In this document: positions 19,400-28,739 of the stretch, in pieces
How the letters are laid out: every line of letters starts with the position of its first letter
Position numbering within the stretch: position 1 is the first letter of the stretch
Source of the DNA: Roseobacter sp.
GTDB lineage: Bacteria; Pseudomonadota; Alphaproteobacteria; Rhodobacterales; Rhodobacteraceae
Direction: 5' to 3'
DNA: 64,000 bases
Assembly (NCBI GenBank): GCA_002731875.1
Contig: PCCY01000019.1
Location: forward strand, 133,666 to 197,665
Made by a program: the position numbers and the translations under genes
Notes under the pieces: generated by a model
Databases searched by the model: none
What the model was told of the DNA's origin: nothing
What the model saw: the letters and a program-made list of their open reading frames with translations, nothing else

Positions 19400-19431
19400 C
19401 TCATGCGGACAGTTGAAACAAGGAAAGTGCG

Positions 19432-19731
19432 ATGATCGTTCAGACAGTTCAAATCACCTGCATGACCGGCAACGCGGAGTCGGTCCAGAGGGCGCTTGCC
19501 GACGTGGTAGATGACGCCCGTGAACACGAACCCGACACCCTAGATTATATGGTTTTGCGTTGTGACGAAGGCGAAATGGTGCTGTTCACGACTGTCGAAT
19601 GCTTTTCAGACGAAGCCGCGATGAAGCGGCACAACGAATCCGACGCCGTCGCTCGGTTTTTCGAGGTGGCCGAAACCAAGCTCACGGCCCCGCCAGAGGT
19701 TCTTGTGAGCCTTCAGGTCGCCCGAAAGTAA
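19432..19731 (+). CDS. ABM-fold protein in the amide operon
   Basis: A 99-residue antibiotic-biosynthesis-monooxygenase-fold protein (MIVQTVQITCMTGNAESVQ at the N-terminus, then EMVLFTTVECFSDEAAMKRH). Lies between the last ATPase and the second amidase with short gaps, so it is co-transcribed. Its role is not known. In catabolic operons such proteins may oxidise or isomerise a product, here perhaps an acid or amine released from the amide. The acetoin-type operon in this window also ends with an ABM-fold gene. Confidence 0.75.
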   Translation: MIVQTVQITCMTGNAESVQRALADVVDDAREHEPDTLDYMVLRCDEGEMVLFTTVECFSDEAAMKRHNESDAVARFFEVAETKLTAPPEVLVSLQVARK

Positions 19732-19774
19732 CTTCAACAAAAACAAGCCAACCAACAGCTCAGGAGTATAAAAC

Positions 19775-21289
19775 ATGCCGGTAACCCGCCCGAACAAAAG
19801 ACAGCTCAACGAATTGGCCGAGAGCATGGGAATGAACTTTTCGCCCGAAGATCTCGACTTTTTCCATGAGGAGCTTGATGCAACCATGGCCGCCTATGAC
19901 GCGGTCGATGCGCTGCCTGACTATCTTCCTGCGGTGAAATATCCGCGCGTCACCGGCTATCACCCCGACGCCTCCGAAAACGAGCACAACGCCTGGGCAT
20001 GGAAGGTCGACGTCGAGGGTGCGGCGGATGGTCCGCTTAAAGGCAAGACAGTGGCGCTCAAGGACAACGTCTGCCTTGCGGGCGTTCCGATGCGCAACGG
20101 CTCCAACCTGCTTGAAGGCTACGTGCCGAACATCGATGCAACCATCGTGACCCGGCTTCTTGATGCTGGTGCCACGATCAAGGGCAAGGCGGTTTGCGAA
20201 TACTTCTGCCTGTCAGGCGGGAGCCACACGTCGCAACCCGGTCCGGTGCATAATCCGATCAAGAAAGGGTATTCGGCAGGCGGGTCGTCCTCGGGAAGCG
20301 CGGCGCTTGTCGGGTCGGGCGAGGTCGACATGGCCATCGGCGGGGACCAAGGGGGTTCCATTCGGATACCTGCCGCCTATTCGGGCCTTTACGGTATGAA
20401 AGGCACCCATGGACTGGTGCCATACAGTGGTATCATGCCTATCGAATCCACCATCGACCATACCGGCCCGATGACGGCCAACGTCGCGGACAACGCGTTG
20501 ATGCTGGAAGTGCTGGCCGGTGCCGACGGGCTTGATCCACGACAGTGTAACGTGCAGACGGCCAAATATACCGATGCGCTGGACAAGGACGTTAAGGGGC
20601 TCAAAATAGGTATTCTGAAGGAAGGCTTCGGCCACGACAGTTCCGAGAAAGACGTCGATGAAAAGGTCCGCGCTGCGGCTGACCTTTTGCGCAAGAACGG
20701 TGCCACCGTCGAGGAAGTATCGGTCGAGATGCACAAGCTTGGTCCGGCAATCTGGTCACCTATCGCTCTGGAAGGTCTGCAATTTCAGATGATGAACGGC
20801 AACGGTCTGGGAATGAACTGGAAAGGCCTGTATACGACTTCGCTGCTGGATCACCTTGCGGGTTGGCAAAACCGGGCCGACGAGCTTTCGGATACGTTGA
20901 AGATCTCGATGCTTGTGGGTGAATACGGCATCCGCCATCATCGCGGGCACTTTTATGCCAAGGCACAGAATCTGGCGCGCAAGCTGAAGGAAGCCTATGA
21001 CGAAGCCTTGGACAGCTATGATCTGCTGCTGATGCCAACCTTGCCGATGAAGGCGACAAAGCTGCCCGAAGCGGGTGGTCCGCGCAAGGATATCCTGTCG
21101 CGAGCGTTCGAGATGTTGCCCAATACCGCCCCCTTCAACGTGACCGGACACCCGGCAATGGCGATCCCTTGCGGCATGTCGGGCGGTCTTCCCGCAAGCA
21201 TGATGCTGGTGGGCAAATTCTTTGACGAGGCCACAATATACCGGGCCGCATCCGCATTCGAGGGTTTCGGCGACTGGAAAAAGATGTAA
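19775..21289 (+). CDS. Amidase (amidase-signature family), second copy
   Basis: A 504-residue paralogue of the first amidase of the same operon. K96, S171 and S195 occupy identical positions, and similarity runs the full length, including the N-terminal helical segment before the catalytic core. The residues around the likely pocket differ, for example LSGGSHTSQPG against FSGASHTNAYG, suggesting different amide substrates. Last gene of the operon, followed by a strong terminator. Confidence 0.9.
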   Translation: MPVTRPNKRQLNELAESMGMNFSPEDLDFFHEELDATMAAYDAVDALPDYLPAVKYPRVTGYHPDASENEHNAWAWKVDVEGAADGPLKGKTVALKDNVCLAGVPMRNGSNLLEGYVPNIDATIVTRLLDAGATIKGKAVCEYFCLSGGSHTSQPGPVHNPIKKGYSAGGSSSGSAALVGSGEVDMAIGGDQGGSIRIPAAYSGLYGMKGTHGLVPYSGIMPIESTIDHTGPMTANVADNALMLEVLAGADGLDPRQCNVQTAKYTDALDKDVKGLKIGILKEGFGHDSSEKDVDEKVRAAADLLRKNGATVEEVSVEMHKLGPAIWSPIALEGLQFQMMNGNGLGMNWKGLYTTSLLDHLAGWQNRADELSDTLKISMLVGEYGIRHHRGHFYAKAQNLARKLKEAYDEALDSYDLLLMPTLPMKATKLPEAGGPRKDILSRAFEMLPNTAPFNVTGHPAMAIPCGMSGGLPASMMLVGKFFDEATIYRAASAFEGFGDWKKM

Positions 21290-21383
21290 GCGCCCTCAGG
21301 AGCAAGCAAGCCTCTTTCGGTCACCAGTGCAGCGGCAAAACGGACTGGTCATGTTAGATTGCCGATCGTAAGCCACAATCTCC

Positions 21384-21420
21384 AAATGCCCGCCTTGATA
21401 AACAGGCGGGCATTTTGCTT
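21384..21420 (+). terminator. Terminator of the amide operon
   Basis: Perfect 12-bp stem (21384-21395 with 21404-21415), 8-base loop and a T-rich tail. It lies 95 bases after the second amidase. Read leftward it could also end the cinA transcript, since A residues flank the stem. Confidence 0.85.
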
Positions 21421-21513
21421 TTCGGTTTTTTCACGAAACGGCCCTTCGCTAACTTCGGCACCTCAACCCAAATGATGCGTACACCGCATGGTCGGCATGG
21501 GGTCGGCGCAAGA

Positions 21514-22029
21514 CTATGGTTTTCTGCCCAAGGCCCCTTCCAGCATTTCAAGCAACGCCAGCAGGCTCAATTGCCGCACCTTGTCGCGCCCTTGCGCACC
21601 CCAATTTTTGGCTTGGTGAACCGTGGAACCGCCGCGTCGGCAAAGTGCCATGTGAACCAGACCTGCCTTATCTTCCGTATCGGCTTCTCCGGCAAAACCA
21701 GTGACGGCGACGGCAATATCGGCGTTTGACCGCATTACCGCGCCTTCGGCCATCGCCAGCGCCACTTCTTTGCTGACGGCACCTTTTTCTTCCAACAGCT
21801 TCGGATCGACGCCCAAAAGTGCCACTTTCGCTTCTTCCGAGTATACGACGAACCCCCGGTCAAAGGCATGAGAGCAGCCTTCGATATCAGTAAAAAGCGC
21901 AGCGACAAGTCCGCCAGTGCAGCTTTCTGCCGTTGAGATGCACCAATTTCGGTCGGTAAGGTTTCGCATCACTGCAGTAGCACGTGCCGCGACTTCGGTC
22001 GTTGATGAGAGGTCTTTCAACATTTTCAT
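21514..22029 (-). CDS. CinA C-terminal-type nicotinamide-nucleotide amidase
   Basis: A 171-residue stand-alone CinA C-terminal domain (PncC-like), which deamidates nicotinamide mononucleotide to recycle NAD. Typical motifs are STAESCTGGLVAALFTDIEG and FVVYSEEAKVALLGV near the N-terminus and AVTGFAGE in the middle. The length is normal for PncC without the MoaB-like N-terminal domain. 57 bases downstream of an SDR gene on the same strand. Confidence 0.88.
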   Translation of the reverse strand: MKMLKDLSSTTEVAARATAVMRNLTDRNWCISTAESCTGGLVAALFTDIEGCSHAFDRGFVVYSEEAKVALLGVDPKLLEEKGAVSKEVALAMAEGAVMRSNADIAVAVTGFAGEADTEDKAGLVHMALCRRGGSTVHQAKNWGAQGRDKVRQLSLLALLEMLEGALGRKP

Positions 22030-22086
22030 TTCCTGATGCTTCGCAATAGTGCGCTGGAAAACAACATTGGGCCCCTGACATGTCCT

Positions 22087-22935
22087 TTAACCTCCGACCA
22101 ATGTTCCGCCGTTGGGATGCAGGACCTGGCCGGTCATGTAAGACGAATCCTCACAGGCCAGAAATAAAAGAGCCGGTGCGACCTCATTAGGTTGTCCCGG
22201 TCTGCCGAGAGGTGTGTTTTCGCCAAAACTCTCGACTTTGTCGGGCGGAAACGAAGCCGGTATCAACGGGGTCCAAATCGGACCCGGAGCGACACCGTTC
22301 ACCAAGATACCCTTCGGCGCAAGCTTACTGGACATCGCACGCACAAAGGCAAGAATGGCCCCCTTGGTTGACGCATAGTCAATAAGCAGATCCTGACCTT
22401 TAAACGCGGTAACGGATGTGACGCAAATGATACGCCCCCCTTCCTTCATATGTGGCAAAGACAGTTGCGTCATAAAGATCGTGCCAAATATGTTGGTTCG
22501 AAACGTACGTTCTATCTGATCTTCGTCGATATCCTCGGGATCTTCCTGCGCGTGTTGCTCTCCTGCGTTGTTAACCAGAATGTCTATGGTACCAAATTGA
22601 TCGACTGTCTGCTGAACCGCATCTTTGCAGAACGCTTTTTGACCGATATCCCCCCTCAGCAGAATTGCTTCGCTTCCTTCGGCCTCAATGAGGTCCTTGG
22701 TCTTTTCGGCATCCGTGTCCTCGTCACGGTAAACAATCGCTATTTTTGCGCCTTCTTGCGCATAGAGTACGGCTGTCGCGCGACCGATCCCGGAATCGCC
22801 GCCCGTTATCAAAGCTACTTTGCCCTTTAACCGGTCAGATCCTTTATACCGAGGGTGGTACTCCGGCTTTGGGGTCATCTCATTCTCGATGCCAGGCTGA
22901 CGCGTTGTGGCGTTATGGTCAATTTGTCCAGACAT
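22087..22935 (-). CDS. SDR-family oxidoreductase (YghA-like)
   Basis: A 282-residue short-chain dehydrogenase with a long polar N-terminal extension (EYHPRYKGSDRLKGK) before the TGGDSGIGRA cofactor loop. NNAGEQ and the YASTKGA catalytic Y-x3-K are visible. This shape is typical of YghA/general-stress aldehyde or alcohol dehydrogenases. The ATG at 22935 has AAAGGA upstream; a longer reading from 22977 is rejected. Neighbouring CinA may be co-transcribed. Confidence 0.87.
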   Translation of the reverse strand: MSGQIDHNATTRQPGIENEMTPKPEYHPRYKGSDRLKGKVALITGGDSGIGRATAVLYAQEGAKIAIVYRDEDTDAEKTKDLIEAEGSEAILLRGDIGQKAFCKDAVQQTVDQFGTIDILVNNAGEQHAQEDPEDIDEDQIERTFRTNIFGTIFMTQLSLPHMKEGGRIICVTSVTAFKGQDLLIDYASTKGAILAFVRAMSSKLAPKGILVNGVAPGPIWTPLIPASFPPDKVESFGENTPLGRPGQPNEVAPALLFLACEDSSYMTGQVLHPNGGTLVGG

Positions 22936-23519
22936 TCTAATCGTTCCTTTCAATTTGCCTATATTTCGAAAAAACAACGCGGACCGTTTGAGGTTCCCGG
23001 AGCGCGCAGCCGCCAGCGGATTATTGCGCTGACCCTCTCGCGGCGAAGGTTTCGAGCGCGGACACGAGCACCTGTACCCGTCACGGTTTCGGGCGGATTT
23101 GAAGTATCACACACACCAACTGAAATTTGGGATTGTGCCGGCGATAATGTCATCAAAGGATGGTGTAGGACAAACCCTTCAACAGCGCATTACCGGCGTT
23201 TGAAGCGACTATGGGGTGCAAGACGAACTCGCCTGCTCCCTGCTCATCCCTCACGAGATCCGCGTTTCACAGCCAAGTTAATAGAGGCGCGGCGGATGGG
23301 GATACCAGCGCCTAATTGCGGGGACTCACCCACAAGCCAGATTGGCGAGCAAATTAAATGTGATCGTCATGAAACATCTAAGCAATCTACAGACAATCGC
23401 GCCAAGCAATGTTTGCGAAAGCTTTTGGACATCGACGCGGTAACGCAAGGCTTCAGGCCGAGTATGGCTACATATGGCCGATCAAATGAGGTCGGCGGGC
23501 CTCCCTCCCGCCTCCCTAG
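22936..23519. other. Intergenic stretch, nothing supported
   Basis: About 580 bases with no reading frame that looks like a real protein, no tRNA and no clear repeat. Long open frames here have arginine-rich, low-complexity translations typical of non-coding GC-rich DNA. Confidence 0.6.
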
Positions 23520-23750
23520 CTAGGTCAGGGATGTTTTCGCCTCTTGTTCTGACCCAAAGTGAACTTCACCTCTAAACACCTCGCCCAAACGATGGGTGTT
23601 AGTGCCTAAAAATTGAGCGACATGATTGTATTTCACACCACTTAGCCGCAGCATCCAAGCCGTAACGGCTTCACGATAACTTAACGACTTGCGTTCAATT
23701 GTGATTGGATTTAGTTCGATACCCGTTATAGGGTGCTTGATAGTTGCCAT
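23520..23750 (-). CDS. Small unknown protein, possible helix-turn-helix
   Basis: A 76-residue protein starting MATIKHPITGIELNPITIE. The ATG at 23750 has a strong AGGAGG 9 bases upstream, which decides this start and argues that the gene is real. The segment YREAVTAWMLRLSGVKYNHVAQFLGTNTHRLGEVF is amphipathic and could form a helix-turn-helix, but no family is recognised. Isolated between two long intergenic stretches. Confidence 0.6.
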   Translation of the reverse strand: MATIKHPITGIELNPITIERKSLSYREAVTAWMLRLSGVKYNHVAQFLGTNTHRLGEVFRGEVHFGSEQEAKTSLT

Positions 23751-24491
23751 GGGATATACCCTCCTTTGGCGACTGTGACTTCGAAATGGTGCAATCATTT
23801 CCAAGTCGGACCACACACAAGGCCGTGTGGGATAGCCAGCTGGTATGGCGACTGCGAATCGCTGTCCCAGCTTGGCTATAATTCTCCCGTACTTCTTGGC
23901 TATCTGTCAAGATATATACGAGAACAGTGTGTGAACATCTACGGCTTGTGTTCATACCGCCTATAGCTAACTGCCTTCCAGTCGCGAGAAACAGCCGCAT
24001 CGAACACGATAGAAAATACGATCCACGACATGATCTTTCAGCACTGGGCTGATACCGCCCCGCCGCGTTCGAACACGAGGTGGCTTTAACGCGCCACGGC
24101 TGCGGCCCGCCCGTGCGACGGGTCCTATCATTGTCAGGACGTCTTCGGTTTATACCGGCTTGGTTTGTCGAAGCTTCCGCAAAATCGGCGGACGTACTTA
24201 GCCCTGCCATCAGAGGGGGCGGGTCCAACGTGCTGACCGTGCGATTTCTCTCGGCGGACGATCCAGATAGCGAGCAGAGATCCGCGGTCGCGGGCTCTGT
24301 CATTGCGGCCATCCAGTCGGGCGCTGAGCTCTAATTTATCATTCAGGACGTATGATCTGCGTGAAGTCACTAGGCATCGTGCAGTCAAACTGCCAGATAA
24401 GAGAGCATAGTCGGTGCTTATCACGTAGAGGGGTGTCAAGGCCGCACCGTCTCGCGTTGCGTTTGCTTGATATTTTGGAGCGTTGAGCTTT
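23751..24491. other. Long intergenic stretch, nothing supported
   Basis: About 740 bases. Several open frames occur on both strands (for example 24080-24334 and its antisense), but none has a recognisable motif or a convincing ribosome binding site. It may contain old mobile-element debris; I cannot show it. Confidence 0.5.
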
Positions 24492-25211
24492 ATGAATGAT
24501 CCAGTCGTTCCATTTGACCTGACACGGATGTTTTTCGGAACAGACCCCACGCTGTTCTATCTTGAGATAGTTTTTCGGATTTGCGCGGTCTATGCCTATG
24601 CGCTGCTGCTGATACGGTGGATCGGCGGGCGAAGCATCGCTCAGATGTCAACGGTGGAATTCTTGCTCGTCATCGCGCTGGGTTCCGCCGTCGGCGACGC
24701 AATGTTTTACCCCGAAGTGCCTCTTCTTCATGCGTTTCTGGTCATCACCGGCGTTGTCGGGATAAATAAGATCCTCGATCTTTTGATCTTCCGTTATCGA
24801 TCGGTCGAAAAGCTTATAGACGGCCTAACCACCGAGGTTATTCGGGATGGGGTAATCAATTTGCAAACCCTACGAGATAACAAAATCGGCAAAAGTGAAC
24901 TTTTCGAAAACTTGCGTGAACATGGCTATGTCAATCTCGGCCAGGTAAGAAAAGCCTACCTCGAGTCCTCAGGCCGCTTCAGCTTCTTTCGGGCGAGACC
25001 ATCGCGACCCGGACTGCCAATTGAACCTGCATGGGATGTTTTCACCCCCGAGATATGCGACTGGACCTCGGAGGCCGGGAAAAATACGTTGCTGGCCTGC
25101 CGCAATTGCGGAACGCTCGTCGAAGCGGCTGCCAATACGCCAGACGTTTGCCCACATTGCAGCGCCACAGTCTGGACGGCTGGGAGATTGCCTGAACGCG
25201 ACGAGCAATAG
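24492..25211 (+). CDS. DUF421 (YetF-type) membrane protein
   Basis: A 239-residue protein with three hydrophobic segments in the first about 110 residues, then the DUF421 cytoplasmic domain (VEKLIDGLTTEVIRDG, LRDNKIGKSELFENLREHG). The C-terminus carries a zinc-ribbon-like pair of CxxC knuckles (CRNCG and CPHCS). The ATG at 24492 is preferred to an upstream TTG because GGAG sits 11 bases before it. Function unknown in the family; often found among stress genes. Confidence 0.85.
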   Translation: MNDPVVPFDLTRMFFGTDPTLFYLEIVFRICAVYAYALLLIRWIGGRSIAQMSTVEFLLVIALGSAVGDAMFYPEVPLLHAFLVITGVVGINKILDLLIFRYRSVEKLIDGLTTEVIRDGVINLQTLRDNKIGKSELFENLREHGYVNLGQVRKAYLESSGRFSFFRARPSRPGLPIEPAWDVFTPEICDWTSEAGKNTLLACRNCGTLVEAAANTPDVCPHCSATVWTAGRLPERDEQ

Positions 25212-25615
25212 CTGTCGAGCTCCACCTCTAGTTGTGTCGCCGCATCTATCGCGAGGATCATGAGCGTCATCGCTTACTAAGTACCGAGGCAGCGGCCATT
25301 GCACACAGGATTGGCTGTATTACCAGGACCTCCTACGGATGTACGAGACCCACCTTGCCAAACTGCAAAATCTGATGGGCCGCGGATCCCGTGCCTGAAC
25401 TCAAGATGGAGGATCGGCGACACAACCTCGGGTTGGGAATGTGACCCGCGCGCTCCGGGCGATGACAGTGATGATCGTGCCCCCGGTCGCGGCCCTGGAT
25501 GGGCCTTCTGTCCTCTTTGGGATGGTCGTTATTCGGGGTTCCGCGAGATTGGGCAAAGGACGGCCTTTGGCCTGATCTCGACGGAGGCGTTTCCCCCATA
25601 CCTATGACGGGGTTG
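25212..25615. other. Intergenic stretch, nothing supported
   Basis: About 400 bases between the DUF421 gene and the end of htpX, which point at each other. Open frames are present but lack motifs and start signals. Confidence 0.5.
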
Positions 25616-26539
25616 TCAGGTCCATGGACCGGAATTTTTGCCATTGCGTACTTTCGGAACCCGGCTGCGGGACACAGGTGGGACGACAGTGCCCGACGAG
25701 CGCCCGCTTGGCGCGGACATCGCGCGCAAGGCGGCTATGCGGTTTTCGGTCGCGGGATGGGTCGCAAAAAGACTATCGTATTTATGGGCGTGTAGCGGGT
25801 TGATGATAAACATATGCGCCGTCGCCGGATTGCGCTCTGCCGCGTGATTGTCGATGCGGGCCGCGCCCATTGCGATCTTCTCCAGCGCCGATGCCAGCCA
25901 AAGCGGCTGACCACAGATTTCGGCCCCCGCTTTGTCAGCGGCATATTCCCGCGTCCGGCTGATCGCCATCTGCACCAATGCTGCCGCCATCGGCGCAAGG
26001 AACATCATCAGCAGCGTGCCGATCAGCCCCAGCCGCTCCCGCGATCCGCCAAAGAAGATCGCGAAGTTCGCCAACATCGAGATCGCACCGGCGAAGGTCG
26101 CTGTGACGGTCATGATTGCGGTATCGTGATTGCGGATATGCGCCAGCTCATGCGCGATGACACCCGCCAGCTCCTCCCGCGTGAGGCTGCGTATCAGGCC
26201 CGATGTCACCGCCACCGCCGCATTTGCAGGGTTCCGCCCGGTGGCAAAGGCATTGGGTTGTGGCGTATCGATCAGGTAGACCTTGGGATCCGGCATGCCC
26301 GCGTTCCGCGCGAGCTCTACCGTCAAGGCGTGCAAACCGAACCGGTCGCCGGGAGCCACAGGCTGTGCGTTGTGCATGCGCAGGACCATGCGGTCCGAAT
26401 TCCACCACGTAAACGCATTCATTGCCGCCGCAACAACCAGCGCGATCAGGGCACCACCGGAACCGCCGATCAGATAGCCTACGCCCATGAAAAGCGCAGT
26501 CATTGCCGCCATCAGCATCGCTGTCTTTACATAGCCCAT
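25616..26539 (-). CDS. htpX: HtpX zinc metalloprotease
   Basis: A 307-residue membrane protease that degrades misfolded membrane proteins. Two N-terminal hydrophobic segments precede HELAHIRNH (H130, E131, H134 as HExxH), two further hydrophobic segments, and the distal glutamate in [10 protein letters not shown]. The start at 26539 follows a GGAG-containing leader and matches the family N-terminus [11 protein letters not shown]; a 71-residue longer reading is rejected. The C-terminus has a short unusual basic tail. Confidence 0.93.
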   Translation of the reverse strand: MGYVKTAMLMAAMTALFMGVGYLIGGSGGALIALVVAAAMNAFTWWNSDRMVLRMHNAQPVAPGDRFGLHALTVELARNAGMPDPKVYLIDTPQPNAFATGRNPANAAVAVTSGLIRSLTREELAGVIAHELAHIRNHDTAIMTVTATFAGAISMLANFAIFFGGSRERLGLIGTLLMMFLAPMAAALVQMAISRTREYAADKAGAEICGQPLWLASALEKIAMGAARIDNHAAERNPATAHMFIINPLHAHKYDSLFATHPATENRIAALRAMSAPSGRSSGTVVPPVSRSRVPKVRNGKNSGPWT

Positions 26540-26853
26540 CCTGTTCTCCCGAACTTCTATATTACGAACGTAACAGACATATGGGTAGGGATTTGACCTG
26601 TGCAAGTACGGGCGATTGCCACACGAAACCAGTGAGTTTCGCAAGCGTGCCGCTTCGGTCGCGGCCTGGTCTGCTTTCCCATTCGTATCTTGTTTAGCTT
26701 TTCGGAGCACGGGGACTTTCGTGCAGCAACTCCGATTTTTTCGGTGCGCCAAGGGCTGGCATTTTCAGGTCAGCATCAGCGCTGAAACGCGACGCTGCAC
26801 CACTGGATTGTGATCTCCGCCCTCACAGGTCGCCCCTTCGGATCTCGAATTGA
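26540..26853. other. Intergenic stretch upstream of htpX
   Basis: About 310 bases containing the htpX promoter region on the minus strand and the lost N-terminal part of the TetR remnant. No gene or clear regulatory repeat is visible. Confidence 0.5.
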
Positions 26854-27296
26854 TTTGGGGGCGTTTCCACCCGGGCCGTAGCGGATGCGGAAGACACGCA
26901 GATGAGTCAGATAAGGTACCACTTCGGCTCAAAAAACGGCATGATCCTTGCGCTCTACCAGCACATGACCGAACAGTTTCTCGCGCGGCAGACACGTCTA
27001 TTTACTGATCCTACCGTTCCCCTCTCACGGAAATGGGCGAAGTCGTGCGATTTTCTTGATGCCGATTTTGATGACGGGCACGTGCGCGTTGTTCAGGAGC
27101 TTATTGCGGTGGGCTGGTCCAATCCGCAAATCGGCGACGCAGTGCGTGCGTCACTGGTTCAATGGCGGGATCTGCACGTCGGCCTTGCGGAGGAGTTTGG
27201 GAATAAGATCGGCGGCTTAGGGCCGTTTAACGCCCAAGACATTGCCGCCCTTGTCGGCACAGCCTTCATCGGCGCGGAAGCGTATCTATTGCTGCG
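26854..27296 (+). pseudogene. Truncated TetR-family regulator
   Basis: The frame reads GVSTRAVADAEDTQMSQIRYHFGSKNGM, which is helices 2-3 of a TetR DNA-binding domain, then about 120 residues of ligand-domain-like sequence. An in-frame stop removes the beginning of the helix-turn-helix, and an ATG at 26902 lies inside the motif, so no intact start remains. At the 3' end the frame runs into the transposase fragment near 27296. Both ends lost: a non-functional remnant. Confidence 0.75.
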
Positions 27297-27634
27297 TTGC
27301 GAGACCGAAGAAGTCCTGACCTGCCACTGGACTTTCACCAGCTGGAACCGGAGCCCTTTGGGTTGATACGCCGATTGGCGCAGGTGGAGCAACGTACATC
27401 CGCGCGTAGCTTTCAGATGGCGCATCGTGGCTATCGATTGCGGTGATGAAGTGTTCGGCGAACGCCTCGGGGGTCTGATAGCCAAGCTCCGTATGCGGTC
27501 TTGTTTTGTTAAAGTCAGTGTCCCAGGTCCGGATCACAGCGCGGGCGTGCGCCATATTCCGGAACATTGTCTCGTTCAAAAGCTCGTCACGCATGTGGCC
27601 AATGAAGCATTCCACGTTCCCGTCCTGCATTGGT
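27286..27634 (-). mobile_element. IS3-family transposase, C-terminal fragment
   Basis: The minus-strand frame contains DGNVECFIGHMRDELLNETMF and TRPHTELGYQTPEAFAEHF, the last glutamate region and C-terminus of an IS3-type DDE transposase. The first two catalytic aspartates and any orfA are missing. It directly joins the NAD(P)-binding gene fragment at about 27634 and the TetR fragment at about 27296, so it marks an old insertion or recombination scar. Terminal inverted repeats were not found. Confidence 0.8.
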
Positions 27635-28045
27635 CTTCTCGGCGCGTCCCTTGATCCGCGCCCACAGTTGGCGGGACGTCTCGGACCTGTCTGCGCCCGG
27701 ACCAGAGACGATAACAAATCGGCACTGGGGGCTTTGGGCATGGAGCGCCTTAGCCGCGGCAGTCACAAAGCCATGCTCGATCCGTGTGAACTCCTCCGCG
27801 GTATGTCCCGAACTTGGCGATCCCAAGGCCCAGAAACAGGCATCGATCCCGGCGAACTCCCTCGAGATGGCCGAGAAATCCTCGAAATCCCTGTGCAAGA
27901 TCTTGCGTAGCTTGGGGTGGGTGCGGCCGCTCGAACGGCGCAGAATGCAGATCACTTCCGTGATTTCCGGATGATCCAGACATTCGAGAAGGGCACCCGA
28001 CCCCCAGGTGCCGGTCGCGCCAAAGATGAGAATACGTTTGGTCGT
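27635..28045 (-). pseudogene. Truncated NAD(P)-binding (NmrA/epimerase-like) gene
   Basis: Minus-strand frame starting around TTKRILIFGATGTWGSGALL, a Rossmann NAD(P)-binding loop, and continuing to VIVSGPGADRSETSRQLWARIKGRAEK. The frame then enters the IS3 fragment, so the C-terminal half is lost. No ATG, GTG or TTG lies in frame before the Rossmann motif, so the start is also damaged or non-standard. Cut by the same event that truncated the TetR gene. Confidence 0.75.
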
Positions 28046-28133
28046 GTGTTGTCCGCTGATTTGCTGACCGGCATGCTGCCGCCACGAATTGCACAGCTGA
28101 GCTGAGAAAATTCTGTGCCCTGCTGGGGGTCCT

Positions 28134-28667
28134 TTAACACTCCAGCCCGGTCGCCAGTGAACACGTTGATCCCTCTGCCATCGACAACTGCTGCCTGTAA
28201 TCCTGAAGTCGGGCGTTGGCGTTGCTGTCGATGAGGATAAGAACCGTGAACAAGGCGATGGCGGTGATCAGGCTCGCGCGCCAATAAGGCCCGTCGAGGA
28301 AGGGGACCGCCAGTGCGCAGAGCGCGAGGAGCGCCGGGAATACCTTGAAGGCCGCGATGCGATAGTCATTCAGCACCTTGTCGGCGCGGGTGATCTCGGA
28401 AGCGATAAAGCCGGCGGCGTCCCCGCCAAAGGCCGCCGGGACAGCGGCGAGCCGGGCCTGCGCGGGGAAGAACAGGCCCACGCCGAGGATCAGCAACAGC
28501 CCGGCCGCCACCAGCATCGGGACCGTAAAGGCCCGTGCCAGGTCGGTCGTGGCAAGCTGCCGAAATCCCAGACCTGCCAGCCCGAATGCCAGTCCGAAGG
28601 TCATGAACGCAACGGTTGAGAGCAATTCGAACCGAGCCCAGTCGGAAGCGGTCTTGACGATGTCCAT
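28134..28667 (-). CDS. Four-helix membrane protein, unknown
   Basis: A 177-residue protein with four hydrophobic segments (about residues 15-40, 50-72, 108-130 and 133-148) and a soluble loop between the second and third. No family recognised. The C-terminal tail SMAEGSTCSLATGLEC has two cysteines. 72 bases downstream of an SDR gene on the same strand and at the left edge of the GC-rich block. Confidence 0.65.
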   Translation of the reverse strand: MDIVKTASDWARFELLSTVAFMTFGLAFGLAGLGFRQLATTDLARAFTVPMLVAAGLLLILGVGLFFPAQARLAAVPAAFGGDAAGFIASEITRADKVLNDYRIAAFKVFPALLALCALAVPFLDGPYWRASLITAIALFTVLILIDSNANARLQDYRQQLSMAEGSTCSLATGLEC

Positions 28668-28739
28668 GGTGTTACCTTTCGATTGGAGGGATGGAATCGC
28701 GGTGGGTCCGATTGTCTCGGCGCTTCCCCGGGTGCCAGG

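Noticed and set aside
22855..23523. 222-codon plus-strand open frame
   Set aside because: Arginine-rich translation without motifs, overlapping the N-terminus of the SDR gene on the other strand.
27630..27974. Plus-strand frame over the NAD(P)-binding remnant
   Set aside because: The antisense frame contains a clear Rossmann motif; the plus frame has none.
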